NCBI GenBank assembly: GCA_016928525.1
Contig: JAFGKO010000355.1
Coordinates: 1 to 41,204, forward strand
Length of the DNA: 41,204 bases
Direction: 5' to 3'
Origin: Anaerolineales bacterium
GTDB taxonomy: Bacteria; Chloroflexota; Anaerolineae; Anaerolineales; Villigracilaceae
The position numbers and the translations under genes were made by a program. Shown here one piece after another: positions 24,053 through 32,606 of this stretch; the first letter of the stretch is position 1, and each line of letters opens with the position of its first letter. Below the pieces are notes generated by a model, which saw only the letters and a list, made by a program, of their open reading frames with translations, was not told the origin of the DNA and made no database searches.

Positions 24053-24595
24053 TCAAACCGGTTTCAAGTCAAGCACCGGGGTGCCATCGAGAGCATCCAG
24101 GCCGTGCACGGTCAGAATGTTCCCTTCAATGGCTACCAACTCGACTTCGGTGACTCCTATGGGATTCGGACGATTGGGGCTGTGCAGTGCAAAGACGCCG
24201 CGTTTCGGACGACTCCGATCGCCGCGCGGATGTTGGAGTAGATCGTAACCGTCGGCGCGGTGGAAAACAAAGACAACCAGCAAAGGCATGCCTGGTTCCA
24301 GTCCAGTTAAGCCCGCCAAAAGATCAGGAGCAAGCACAATGCGTGAGGGCGAGGCGCTCAACGTATCCGGTTTGATCGGTACCGGGAACTCATTCTCCAC
24401 ATACCCAATCGCCTGAAATTGAAAGGTCTCCGCCTCACTCTTCTTTTGCAATTCCCTTGTTAGTTCTTCCTCCAGCGTGTCCAGTTGCGCCATCATCGCA
24501 GGCGGGACGGAATGAGCCGGCCAGCGCTGCTTGAGTTCCTTAATTTGCTCCTTGAGTTCTGCTATTCTATCTTTGCTCATCATCATCGCCTTCAT
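24053..24595 (-). CDS. TrmO/TsaA-type tRNA methyltransferase with N-terminal coiled coil
   Basis: 180 residues. The core matches the TrmO/TsaA family, which in E. coli methylates N6-threonylcarbamoyladenosine-37 of some tRNAs: AIGYVENEF, VFVFHRADGYDLLQHPRGDRSRPKRGVFALHSPNRPNPIG and GLDALDGTPVLDLKP. The E. coli enzyme has an extra C-terminal domain that is absent here, while about 50 N-terminal residues form a charged helical segment (IAELKEQIKELKQRW ... LEEELTRELQK) that is probably a coiled coil. Short TsaA homologues of this type may have other substrates, so the tRNA function is tentative. The start among four clustered ATGs (24595 to 24580) is uncertain. Confidence 0.85.
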   Translation of the reverse strand: MKAMMMSKDRIAELKEQIKELKQRWPAHSVPPAMMAQLDTLEEELTRELQKKSEAETFQFQAIGYVENEFPVPIKPDTLSASPSRIVLAPDLLAGLTGLEPGMPLLVVFVFHRADGYDLLQHPRGDRSRPKRGVFALHSPNRPNPIGVTEVELVAIEGNILTVHGLDALDGTPVLDLKPV

Positions 24596-24599
24596 TACA

Positions 24600-26519
24600 T
24601 TAGATTTTTAACCCGACTTCGAACCCCTCCCAAATGGCTTCCAACGCTTTTCGAGGCTGGAACGCGTCTCCGATAACATGGATTTCCAACTCGCTGAGTT
24701 CTAATGCGCCTGCCAAGTCACGATTCGGACGCACACCCACAGCTAGGATTACTGTTTCGATCGGGAAGCCGATTATTTTGTCATCCTTTTGGGCTATCGC
24801 TTCATTTTTTGTCAGCTCGGTGATCTTGGTGCGAGTATAGATTGTCACACCTTGATTTTTGAGCCGCCCAAGAAGCATGGCTTTGGCGAGAGTATCCATA
24901 TCAGCCCCCACCTCGGAGAGCATTTCTACCAATGTCACCTGCTTTCCCTGGCCAGCAAGAAAATCGGCGACCTCCAGCCCAACCAGCCCGCCGCCAATCA
25001 CAAAGGCGTTTGGTGTCTCCACTTGCGCCACGCCATCCAGCAAGTCTGCCGCCAAGAGCCAACGCGTCTTCTCCAGGCCGGGGAAAGGGATGTACAGCGG
25101 AATGCCGCCTGTGGCAACGATGACGACGTCAGGATGCGCGCTGAGTACTTTTTTGGATGCGATTTTTGTGCTCATGTGAAGTTCAACGCCGGCGCGCCTG
25201 GCCATCAAGGCAAGATGACGGATGACATCCAGGAATTCTTCCTTGTGAGGTGCTTGCGCCGCTAAGTGGAATTGTCCTCCCAGGCGATCTTCCTGTTCGT
25301 AAAGCGTTACGCGGTGCCCTCGCAGCGCTGCAATGTAGGCCGCCTCCAGCCCCGCCGGGCCGCCACCGATAACCATCACCTCTCGTGATTTTTCAGCGGG
25401 AACGATCTTTATTTCAGCCTCACGACCGGTCAAGGGGTTGAACATGCAGTGTGTGCCCTGCCCGGCACGTAATTGGGCCAGACAACCCTGGTGACAGGCT
25501 GCACATAATAGAATGGCCTGCTCGTCTCCGGCCTCTGTCTTGCGTACCCAGTCGGGGTCAGCTAGGAACGGGCGGCCCAACCCGATTAGATCTGTCTGTC
25601 CGGCTGCTAAAGCCTCCCGTGCCATTGAGGGGGTTCGGATGCGCCCCGCGACAATGACTGGCAGACCGGACGCCGCTCGTATCCGGGCTGCCATGGGAAG
25701 GAGATTCGCCTTTGGCGTGCCGGTCGGATACAGGCAGTAGGGCACCGACTCGCACATCGTACCGGACGTGACGCTGATGGCGTTCACTCTAAGCGTTTCA
25801 AAGCCACGAGCGATCTCAACGGCATCCTCAATATTCAGACCACCTTCAACGTAATCGTGAGCGTTCAAGCGCACAACGATGGGAAAATCGTCTCCAACCT
25901 GCTCGCGCACGGCATCGATCACTTCCTCTCCAAAGCGAAGACGATTTTCGAACGTGCCGCCATATTCATCCTCTCGATGATTGGTATGGGGAGACAGAAA
26001 CTGGTGGATGAGATAGCCGTGACTGAAAGGAATTTCAAGTGAATCGAAACCCGCTTCTTTTACACGGCGAGCTGCCTCTCCGAAAGCGACAACAACCTCG
26101 GCGATTTCGGAGAGACTCAACGGCCGGGGAGTGACCTGATTGGCTGGGCAGAAGACATCAGACGCCGAGACCATCTCATTGGCGGGTATCAGCATTGGAT
26201 TTGCAGCCCGCCCGGCATGGTTGATGTGCGCCATCATCAGACCCCCTGCCGCATGAACAGCCTCTGCCAGACGTCGCAATCCAGGCACTGCCGCGTCAGT
26301 GTGGATTCCTAACTGGGTGGGGAGTTCCCGGCCGTTGGCTTGCACATACATTGGTTCGGTTGCCATCAATCCTGCTCCCCCCTGGGAGCGACGGGCGTAA
26401 AACGCAATATGCTGCTTGGTGATCTCCGTGCCATACCCCAGTTTGACCGTAGTCATGACCACACGATTGGGTAGGGTCAGGCTTCCTAGTTGAAATGGTT
26501 GTAGCAATTTTTCCGTCAT
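24600..26519 (-). CDS. Old-yellow-enzyme-type NADH:flavin oxidoreductase (2,4-dienoyl-CoA reductase-like)
   Basis: 639 residues. N-terminal TIM barrel with FMN (LTLPNRVVMTT, GYLIHQFLSPHTNHR, RTPSMAREALAAGQTDLIGLGRPFLADP), then a 4Fe-4S site CAACHQGCLAQ...HCMFNP, then an FAD/NAD domain with MVIGGGPAGLEAAYIAALRGH and NAFVIGGGLVGLEVADFLA. This is the three-cofactor layout of 2,4-dienoyl-CoA reductase, trimethylamine dehydrogenase and BaiCD-type enzymes, which reduce enoates with NAD(P)H. The substrate is unknown. It is encoded 80 bp after the small ferredoxin, a possible electron partner. Confidence 0.93.
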   Translation of the reverse strand: MTEKLLQPFQLGSLTLPNRVVMTTVKLGYGTEITKQHIAFYARRSQGGAGLMATEPMYVQANGRELPTQLGIHTDAAVPGLRRLAEAVHAAGGLMMAHINHAGRAANPMLIPANEMVSASDVFCPANQVTPRPLSLSEIAEVVVAFGEAARRVKEAGFDSLEIPFSHGYLIHQFLSPHTNHREDEYGGTFENRLRFGEEVIDAVREQVGDDFPIVVRLNAHDYVEGGLNIEDAVEIARGFETLRVNAISVTSGTMCESVPYCLYPTGTPKANLLPMAARIRAASGLPVIVAGRIRTPSMAREALAAGQTDLIGLGRPFLADPDWVRKTEAGDEQAILLCAACHQGCLAQLRAGQGTHCMFNPLTGREAEIKIVPAEKSREVMVIGGGPAGLEAAYIAALRGHRVTLYEQEDRLGGQFHLAAQAPHKEEFLDVIRHLALMARRAGVELHMSTKIASKKVLSAHPDVVIVATGGIPLYIPFPGLEKTRWLLAADLLDGVAQVETPNAFVIGGGLVGLEVADFLAGQGKQVTLVEMLSEVGADMDTLAKAMLLGRLKNQGVTIYTRTKITELTKNEAIAQKDDKIIGFPIETVILAVGVRPNRDLAGALELSELEIHVIGDAFQPRKALEAIWEGFEVGLKI

Positions 26520-26600
26520 CGTGGTTTCTTTCCTTGTGGACTCTCTGTCGTCCTGTCTCGGACTAGCAGCCGGGGGGTGCGTATAGAAGTCTTACGAACA

Positions 26601-26807
26601 TCACATCAAATGCACTGCGCCTTTAGGACAGGCTTGCATACATAACGAACAGCCCAAACACATAGAAGCTTTGACTTCTGGCATATCGTATGGCGCTTCC
26701 TGAGTGAGGACTTTCCTTTCACACATTAGCGCCGCTTGGCAAGTGCCACCCACACATTGTTTTGGTTCACAGGCTTGATAGTCAATGACAACGGTCTTTT
26801 TCGGCAT
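26601..26807 (-). CDS. Small ferredoxin-like Fe-S protein
   Basis: 68 residues with eight Cys in two sets: C13, C18, C23, C29 and the classical CxxCxxCxxxCP set C50, C53, C56, C60 (MCLGCSLCMQACPKGAV). The second set binds a 4Fe-4S cluster with high confidence. The first set has wider spacing and resembles the N-terminal Fe-S region of ABCE1/RLI proteins. GAGGAAG precedes the ATG. It may carry electrons to the flavin oxidoreductase encoded next. Confidence 0.88.
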   Translation of the reverse strand: MPKKTVVIDYQACEPKQCVGGTCQAALMCERKVLTQEAPYDMPEVKASMCLGCSLCMQACPKGAVHLM

Positions 26808-26882
26808 GGTCTTCCTCTTGCAGAATTCGAAATAGAACGATTCTTATATCATTGTCATGTATGAATACTACTCTCACGTGGC

Positions 26883-27533
26883 CTAGACCGCCTTGTGCGC
26901 CGCCAGCAGGCGCACGTATCCCAGATAGTATTTGTGAACGCGGAATCCTTTGAAGCCCTGCTCACAAAGGATTGCCTGTAAGTTCCGCCCAATGAAATCG
27001 GTCGCGAGTGGGCATTCCAGACCAAAGACAAAACGTACTGGCCAGGGGGAACGTTTAAGATCAAACTCGTTGTAATCCAAAATGAGAAATTCGCCTCCCG
27101 GTTTCAGGGCGCGGTAAACGTTCGCAATGACTTTCAGCCGTTCCTCCTGAATTAAGCCGTGCAGCACAAAGGAGATGAAACCCTTGTTGAACTCATCTTG
27201 AAAGGACAGCGACTCTTCGATTCGTCGGTTTTCGATGGTGACGCGGGGATGGTTGGCAAAACGGCGTTGTGCCTGTTCCAGCATCTCCGAGCCGATATCC
27301 AGCCCTAAAACGCGACCCTCTTCAGAGAGGTATTTATTCATCAGACTGATATTGCGCCCGGTGCCAGAACCCAGATCCAGGATGCTGTCGGCAGGCTGGA
27401 TCTGCATATCCTTTACCACCTGGCGAATGAAGAAGGGATAGGTGCCACCAGTAATCAGGTTCATGAATAAATCGTAGTGGCGGGCTTCAAAACCGGTCAC
27501 CTCCACTTTTGAATCGGAGCGGGTGTAGTTCAT
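26883..27533 (-). CDS. Class I SAM-dependent methyltransferase
   Basis: About 216 residues from ATG 27533, preceded by AAGGA. UbiE-like fold: motif I ILDLGSGTGRNISLM, motif II acidic VLGLDIGSEMLEQA, and the post-motif ALKPGGEFLILDYNEFD. The C-terminal GFKGFRVHKYYLGYVRLLAAHK is a usual closing strand. Substrate unknown; no quinone-synthesis gene is near. It starts 4 bp after the thiamine-binding-like gene, so the two are probably translated from one message. Confidence 0.88.
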   Translation of the reverse strand: MNYTRSDSKVEVTGFEARHYDLFMNLITGGTYPFFIRQVVKDMQIQPADSILDLGSGTGRNISLMNKYLSEEGRVLGLDIGSEMLEQAQRRFANHPRVTIENRRIEESLSFQDEFNKGFISFVLHGLIQEERLKVIANVYRALKPGGEFLILDYNEFDLKRSPWPVRFVFGLECPLATDFIGRNLQAILCEQGFKGFRVHKYYLGYVRLLAAHKAV

Positions 27534-27537
27534 TTCT

Positions 27538-27831
27538 TTATCCTTGCGTTTTCTTTTCCTGATGACTTTCCTGCTTTTCGGGTCTAGGCAATGGGCAGGC
27601 ATTGGAAAAAGTCACAACCATTACTACGCGGCTCTCTTTGGCGGCGCGTTGAAAGGTTTCCTGCAAAGCGGAAAAGACCGTCACGTCGTCACCGAAGATC
27701 AAGGTGCTCATGGATCCAGGCGTCACGTCTAAACTGTGATGGTGAAAGTTATTCAACGCTTCGTCGATCACGGGCGACAGGTCTTCCTTGCCTAAAGGAT
27801 ACAGACTGACCTGTGCTGAAATATTAATCAA
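27538..27831 (-). CDS. Thiamine-binding (YqgV/MTH1187-like) protein
   Basis: 97 residues. NISAQVSLYPLGKEDLSPVIDEALNNF, then STLIFGDDVTVFSALQETFQRAAKE and VVMVVTFSNACPLP, matches the small ferredoxin-fold Thiamine_BP/YkoF-type family, whose members bind thiamine or related ligands as oligomers. The start is TTG at 27831: it is preceded at ideal distance by a full AAGGAGGT, and there is no ATG near. The last ~15 residues (charged Glu/Lys/Gln) are probably disordered. Confidence 0.8.
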   Translation of the reverse strand: MINISAQVSLYPLGKEDLSPVIDEALNNFHHHSLDVTPGSMSTLIFGDDVTVFSALQETFQRAAKESRVVMVVTFSNACPLPRPEKQESHQEKKTQG

Positions 27832-27849
27832 TGCCTACCTCCTTCCAAT

Positions 27850-28488
27850 TCATGACACTCTAACGGCCATACCAATAAATCCACCCCAGGGAAGCGGCAG
27901 CGTACCTGGCCAGAACGGCCACAGGGTAGTCTGCCAGACGATCTCCGGTTTCTCTCCAACAACTTTCCGGAGCACGCGCTTCAGTTCATCCGGCGTGTAG
28001 AAACGAGCAGCTTCCCAGATGGGCCCCGCCTCACGTTTGTATCGCCTGCCAAGGCGACTTTGGGCGTTCAACACGCCCAGGAGTAGCCCTTGCCGGGCAA
28101 TACGCAGAGCTTCAGCCAAAACCTGGGCGGGATCGGGGAGGAACTCCAGTGTCGTGATCAGGGCCACCAGGTCAATAGACGCAGAGTGAAACGGAAGCAC
28201 GAGGGCATCTCCTTGCAGGCAAAGCGGACTGCTCAAACGCTTGGCTACCTCCAGCATTGGCCAGGAAAGATCCAGGCCAACTGCCTGCAATCCTTGTTCG
28301 CCGAACCAGCGCGTGAAATGTCCCGTGCCGCAGCCCACTTCCAGAATAGAGTGTGCCGCAGGAAAGTAGTTCAACAGCCGCTTCAAAAGTACTTTCTCTT
28401 GATGGTCAGCCTGGCGGCCAGCAGCCTGGTACCAGGTATCATAAGCAGCAGCAATTTCAGAACTGGCAAAGGGATTATGCAGGGCCAT
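27850..28488 (-). CDS. Class I SAM-dependent methyltransferase
   Basis: 212 residues. Motif I ILEVGCGTGHFTRWFGEQG, motif II VGLDLSWPMLEVAKRL, and the following LQGDALVLPFHSASIDLVALITTLEFLPDP are the UbiE/BioC-like pattern. It differs clearly in sequence from the methyltransferase at 26883, so it is not a recent duplicate. Substrate unknown. It starts 24 bp after the cyclic-nucleotide-binding gene. Confidence 0.88.
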   Translation of the reverse strand: MALHNPFASSEIAAAYDTWYQAAGRQADHQEKVLLKRLLNYFPAAHSILEVGCGTGHFTRWFGEQGLQAVGLDLSWPMLEVAKRLSSPLCLQGDALVLPFHSASIDLVALITTLEFLPDPAQVLAEALRIARQGLLLGVLNAQSRLGRRYKREAGPIWEAARFYTPDELKRVLRKVVGEKPEIVWQTTLWPFWPGTLPLPWGGFIGMAVRVS

Positions 28489-28511
28489 TCTGATGTATGC
28501 CTTTTTGTCTT

Positions 28512-28955
28512 TTACGATGCTGCTGCCAGGCGCAAATCCAGGATACGCTCCATCAAAACGCGAATGATATGCTGCTGGAGCGAAAGCCCCAGGTGGCAGT
28601 CCTTTTCCATTAACTGGCGCAAGGCAATAGCGTCAATCTCTAAAACCTCGATTTCCGTCAGGCTGCGCTCGGTAGCAGTGTAAGTGTAGGGTTCGACGAG
28701 CGCTGCGCACCCAACAATTTCTTCACCTGACACTCTGTCTACATGTGCCTGACCCGCTTCACCTATGCTATATAAAACTTCCACATCGCCTTTTACCAGA
28801 AAGAACACATGCTCCCCTGGCTTCCCCTCCTCAAAGAGAACATGACCTGGCGGATAGCATACTGCATTGGTAAATTGGGCTATGACTTTCAGTTGATCCT
28901 CAGAAATGCCGCGAAAACAGGAGAACTCTTGCAGATAAGCAGGGTCGGTTGGCAT
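28512..28955 (-). CDS. Stand-alone cyclic-nucleotide-binding-domain protein
   Basis: 147 residues, one cNMP domain: QEFSCFRGISEDQLKVIAQF, YPPGHVLFEEGKPGEHVFFLVKGDVEVLYSI and the phosphate-binding-cassette region VSGEEIVGCAALVEPYTYTATERSLTEIEVLEI. The usual Arg of the cyclic-nucleotide pocket follows in TATERSLTE. There is no DNA-binding helix-turn-helix, so it is not a Crp-type transcription factor by itself. Strong AGGAGG. Next to a CBS protein, it may form a small ligand-sensing pair. Confidence 0.88.
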   Translation of the reverse strand: MPTDPAYLQEFSCFRGISEDQLKVIAQFTNAVCYPPGHVLFEEGKPGEHVFFLVKGDVEVLYSIGEAGQAHVDRVSGEEIVGCAALVEPYTYTATERSLTEIEVLEIDAIALRQLMEKDCHLGLSLQQHIIRVLMERILDLRLAAAS

Positions 28956-28970
28956 ATCAGGCCTCCTAGT

Positions 28971-29399
28971 TCAAAGTTGCTTCTTTTCTTCCAGTTTCAC
29001 AAAAGCGCGGAAGATGTCGCTTTCGGCAATGATCCCTATTAGTTGATTGCCTTCGATAACCGGCATGGCACTGATCCTATGCTCCAGCATCATCCGGGCA
29101 GCTTCGATCAAAGGTGCATCCGGGACAATGGTTCTTGGTTCCTTGGTCATTACCTGCCGGACGGTCATCCTGGAGAGCATGTCGGTTATTTTGACCAGAT
29201 CCAGGCCAATGCCGGTAGGGGGTTCCGCCCGGCGCAGGTCTTCCAGGGTAATGATCCCAACCAGGCGTTCATCTTCCATTACTGGCAGTCGGTGCACCTT
29301 GTTATCAATCATCAACCAATAGGCATCCCGCAATGGACTGCTTGGAGAAACAGTAATTGGCTTTTGAGTCATCCAATCGCGAACTAGATTGCCAGACAT
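28971..29399 (-). CDS. Two-CBS-domain protein
   Basis: 142 residues from ATG 29399, preceded by AAGGAG. Two CBS motifs: VRDWMTQKPITVSPSSPLRDAYWLMIDNKVHRLPVMEDERLVGIITLEDL, and VRQVMTKEPRTIVPDAPLIEAARMMLEHRISAMPVIEGNQLIGIIAESDI. Such Bateman pairs bind adenine nucleotides and act as energy sensors. No attached effector domain. Lies between the small HWIEHN-type protein and the cNMP protein. Confidence 0.92.
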   Translation of the reverse strand: MSGNLVRDWMTQKPITVSPSSPLRDAYWLMIDNKVHRLPVMEDERLVGIITLEDLRRAEPPTGIGLDLVKITDMLSRMTVRQVMTKEPRTIVPDAPLIEAARMMLEHRISAMPVIEGNQLIGIIAESDIFRAFVKLEEKKQL

Positions 29400-29415
29400 A
29401 GAAACTCCTTTCTGG

Positions 29416-29628
29416 TCAATGGGTATGCGGATGGGAAACTGCTCCCCCAAGTTTTTCCAGCGCATTGGCCAGAGATTGATTGACTCTTTTCATTGCATCA
29501 AGGGCCGCGAGAATATCCGTAGATGCTTCGGAGACCCCTTCGGCCCAGCGCTGGTATTCCTCAGCATGTTCGTCGTTATGTTCGATCCAGTGGGGGATCA
29601 GCATTCGCAATTTCTCTACTTCGTTCAT
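29416..29628 (-). CDS. Small helical protein with conserved-looking HWIEHNDEHA motif
   Basis: 70 residues from ATG 29628, with GAAGGTG upstream. Highly helical and charged: EVEKLRMLIPHWIEHNDEHAEEYQRWAEGV then a second helix ILAALDAMKRVNQSLANALEKL, ending in HPHTH. The His/Glu-rich first helix (H12, H16, H20 pattern) and the His tail could bind metal. It overlaps the 3' end of the CooT-like gene by 53 bp in another frame. No characterised family recognised, though it resembles small proteins found beside CooT in other anaerobes. Confidence 0.75.
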   Translation of the reverse strand: MNEVEKLRMLIPHWIEHNDEHAEEYQRWAEGVSEASTDILAALDAMKRVNQSLANALEKLGGAVSHPHTH

Positions 29629-29821
29629 GGGTTTCACCTTCTTTCTGGATTGTTTCCAAAATGACGCGATGTTTGAGCAGGTCAATCTGCCGAATTACCG
29701 CCGGTACGATACGGGGAGGTTCAAAGAAAACGGTCAGACGTACACCCTCCGGTAGGATTTCTACCAAAGTCACGTCTTCCATGATTTTTTCCCCATCGAG
29801 ATAGATAGTAGCCTGGCACAT
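29576..29821 (-). CDS. CooT-like small nickel-binding protein
   Basis: 81 residues. The start MCQATIYLDGEKIMEDVTLVEILPEGVRLTVFFEPPR and IRQIDLLKHRVILE fit the CooT family, small dimeric proteins with an N-terminal Cys2 that binds Ni(II); in Rhodospirillum rubrum CooT acts in CO dehydrogenase nickel insertion. Cys2 is present. GGAGGTG precedes the ATG. Usual members are about 60-65 residues; the last ~20 residues here overlap the next gene in a different frame and are probably non-family. No CO dehydrogenase gene is in the window. Confidence 0.82.
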   Translation of the reverse strand: MCQATIYLDGEKIMEDVTLVEILPEGVRLTVFFEPPRIVPAVIRQIDLLKHRVILETIQKEGETHERSREIANADPPLDRT

Positions 29822-29845
29822 GCTTCACCTCCAAATCAGACTAAT

Positions 29846-32581
29846 TTAGCGTTTCTTGGCGCCAAAGGGCAAAGGCGGGAGAGCTTCAGCAACGCGGATG
29901 CGGGCATCTACCAGGGAAATCCCTTGCCCTTCGGGCAACACGATCACCGGGTTAAGGTCTAATTCGCCTATTTCCTGGATATCTTCCACCAGGGCGCCCA
30001 CCCGGAGGATAAGCTGTTCGAGCGCAGTCATATCATAACGAGGTCCGCCACGATAGCCGTTTAGCAGTGGAAACGTTTTTAGCGAGCGGATCATTTCGCT
30101 GGCATCCTGATCGGTCAGGGGCGTGATGCGAACCACAGCATCCTTGAGCAACTCGACCAGGACGCCCCCGGCGCCACAAACCACGATTGGACCGAAGACC
30201 GGGTCGTGTGTGACACCAACGAGCATCTCAATTCCTGACGGTACCATGGGCTGGATCATGAAACCGGTTGACTTCAATCCTGCTGATCCCAGTTGACTTA
30301 CCATCTGCTCTGCTGCTTCTTGCGTTTCCTCTTTACCGGAAAGAGCAAGACGGACTGCGCCGGCCTCCGTTTTATGTACCAGTCCGGGAGCGATTGCTTT
30401 GAGAGCAACCTGTCCACCCAGTTCCAGTGCTGCCCTGCCTGCCTCTTCCGGGGTTGCAGCCCGCAAAGTCTTCACCAACGAAACCCCATAGCAATTGAGC
30501 AAGTTCTCAATCTCTTCTGGATTGAGCCAGCGCTCACCCTCACGCAGTGCATGAGCCACGATTGCCACGGCGTCTTCCCGGCGTACATCGGAGAAAATCG
30601 ACGCGTTGCCTTCGGGCATGGCAAGCCATTTGCCATACTGCACCGCACGCGACAGGGCGCGGGCCGCTGCTTCTGGAAAGGGATAGGAGGGAATGCGGTT
30701 TTGCCCGTCTGAGAGGATCTCAGGCGAGCCATGGCTTGCCATAAAGGTACTGAGAATGGGAATCCGACCACCCAACTCCTGCGCTGCCTTCAGGATTTCC
30801 CTGGCTACTTCCTCGGGACGGAGAGCCATGGGCGGGATGAAAATTACGATGAGGGCATCCACATTCGGGTCATTTGCCACCGCACGGATAGCGCGCGCAA
30901 AATCGTCGGAGGTGGCGGAGGCCACCATGTCCACGGGGTTTCTCACTCCAGCCGCCGAGGAGAGAAAATCCTTGAGCGCAACCTGTGTTTTGTCGGTAAG
31001 TTTAGGTACTTGAAGACCCAGGCTTTCGCAGGCATCCGCTGCCAGAATACCTGCTCCTCCGGCGTTGGTGATAATTGCAACGCTATCCCCCTTTGGGATA
31101 GGTTGGGTTGTAAACAAGGCAGCCACATCGAACATTTCAGTCAGAACATCTGTCCGGATTACTCCAGCCTGACGAAAGAGTGCGTCCACTGTGACGTCCG
31201 AAGCAGCAACGAGGGCGCCTGTGTGCGATTGGGTGGCTCGAAAACCTGCTGTCGAGCGCCCACCTTTAACGGCGATGATGGGTTTTTTCCTGCCCACGCG
31301 TCGGGCAATGCGGGCGAATTTCCTGGGGTTTCCAAAAGATTCGAGATACAGCAGGATCAAATTGGTGTTGTCATCACCTTCCCAGTATTGGATCAGGTCG
31401 TTACTGGAGATATCTGCCTTGTTGCCGACCGAAACAAATGTCGACATCCCGAGTCCCAACCGGCTGGCGTGATCAATGATAGCGATTCCCAGGGCACCCG
31501 ACTGTGAAAGAAATCCGATTTTTCCTGGAATTGGCTTATAAGGGGTAAACTGTCCATTTAGACTGACCTTCGGGTCGGTATTTATAATCCCCATACAATT
31601 GGGGCCGATGAGGCGCATACCTGTCATGCGACAGATTTCCACCAGTTCCTGTTGGAGTACAACACCTGCCTCGCTCGCTTCGGCAAAACCGGCAGATATG
31701 ACCACGAGCGCTTGCACGCCTTTCTGAGCGCATTCTCTGGCGACGGTCAGAACTGCCGGGGCGGGCACGACAATGAAGGCAAGGTCTACCGGACCCGGGC
31801 AATCGAGGATAGAGCGGTATGCAGCCACCGACTGGACCACATCTGATTTGGCGTTTACCGGATAGACAGGTCCTTGAAAGCTGGCTTCCAGGATATTTCG
31901 AAAGAGTTCGCCGCTGATGCCACCACGCTCACGCGAGGCGCCAATGACCGCGATTCCGCGTGGCTGGAAAAACTTTTCCATTGCGGCGATTGCTGCCACG
32001 GCTTCACGTTGTTCGAAGCGTGCTAACGCCTCTGGCAGCAGCGAGGCGGGGAAGGTAACGTGTATGAACCCCGGCTCACTTTTCAGCACGGTAGGAAAGC
32101 CCAACCCCCGCAGGACTTGCAGCATCAGAGCATTTTCCGGAGCTACATGAGCCTCAAGCTCGGATATTCCTGCTGCAATCGCGGCTTGAGTGAGTTGGCC
32201 AAGCAGGATCGTGCCCAAACCCTTGCCTTGATACGCGTCGGTAACCACTACGGCAGCATCCGCCTTTCCTGGAATAACTGTAACGTATATTGCGTGGCCA
32301 ATCACCATTTCCTCTCGTATGGCAAGAAGCGCGAAACGGCCTGTGCCGGGCATTAGTTCCTTTACCGCTTCCTCGGTTTTCATGGCATGGAAGAAACGAA
32401 GATAGAGAGTCCCGGAAGAGAGACTCTCGATAAAACGCACTAGAAGGGCGCGGTCTTCAAAACGCACTGGTCGCACGTGGACGAGTGAACCGTCTTTCAA
32501 CACTACATCAGTCGCAAATTGATTTGCGCGCGTGTCTCCCGATTCAGGCACCGGATCTGAGTTAGACAAGAGATTATCCAT
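29846..32581 (-). CDS. ADP-forming acyl-CoA synthetase with N-terminal GNAT domain
   Basis: 911 residues. Residues ~25-185 are a GNAT acetyltransferase (LVHVRPVRFEDRALLVRFIESL, YQGKGLGTILLGQLTQAA). Then come the CoA-binding domain (GIAVIGASRERGGISGELF), the ligase domains (GFLSQSGALGIAIIDHA) and the phospho-histidine loop QSHTGALVAA, then an ATP-grasp domain (VALKAIAPGLVHKTEAGAVRLAL, LVGVTHDPVFGPIVVCGAGGVLVELL). The retained His in SHTG suggests an active acetate/acyl-CoA ligase (ADP-forming), which conserves energy as ATP, in contrast with Pat-type acetyltransferases where this site is degenerate. The fusion order GNAT-first is like actinobacterial Pat proteins. Protein acetylation and acyl-CoA turnover may be linked here. 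Confidence 0.9.
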   Translation of the reverse strand: MDNLLSNSDPVPESGDTRANQFATDVVLKDGSLVHVRPVRFEDRALLVRFIESLSSGTLYLRFFHAMKTEEAVKELMPGTGRFALLAIREEMVIGHAIYVTVIPGKADAAVVVTDAYQGKGLGTILLGQLTQAAIAAGISELEAHVAPENALMLQVLRGLGFPTVLKSEPGFIHVTFPASLLPEALARFEQREAVAAIAAMEKFFQPRGIAVIGASRERGGISGELFRNILEASFQGPVYPVNAKSDVVQSVAAYRSILDCPGPVDLAFIVVPAPAVLTVARECAQKGVQALVVISAGFAEASEAGVVLQQELVEICRMTGMRLIGPNCMGIINTDPKVSLNGQFTPYKPIPGKIGFLSQSGALGIAIIDHASRLGLGMSTFVSVGNKADISSNDLIQYWEGDDNTNLILLYLESFGNPRKFARIARRVGRKKPIIAVKGGRSTAGFRATQSHTGALVAASDVTVDALFRQAGVIRTDVLTEMFDVAALFTTQPIPKGDSVAIITNAGGAGILAADACESLGLQVPKLTDKTQVALKDFLSSAAGVRNPVDMVASATSDDFARAIRAVANDPNVDALIVIFIPPMALRPEEVAREILKAAQELGGRIPILSTFMASHGSPEILSDGQNRIPSYPFPEAAARALSRAVQYGKWLAMPEGNASIFSDVRREDAVAIVAHALREGERWLNPEEIENLLNCYGVSLVKTLRAATPEEAGRAALELGGQVALKAIAPGLVHKTEAGAVRLALSGKEETQEAAEQMVSQLGSAGLKSTGFMIQPMVPSGIEMLVGVTHDPVFGPIVVCGAGGVLVELLKDAVVRITPLTDQDASEMIRSLKTFPLLNGYRGGPRYDMTALEQLILRVGALVEDIQEIGELDLNPVIVLPEGQGISLVDARIRVAEALPPLPFGAKKR

Positions 32582-32606
32582 CGACTTACTCCCGGGTTAC
32601 GGCGTT

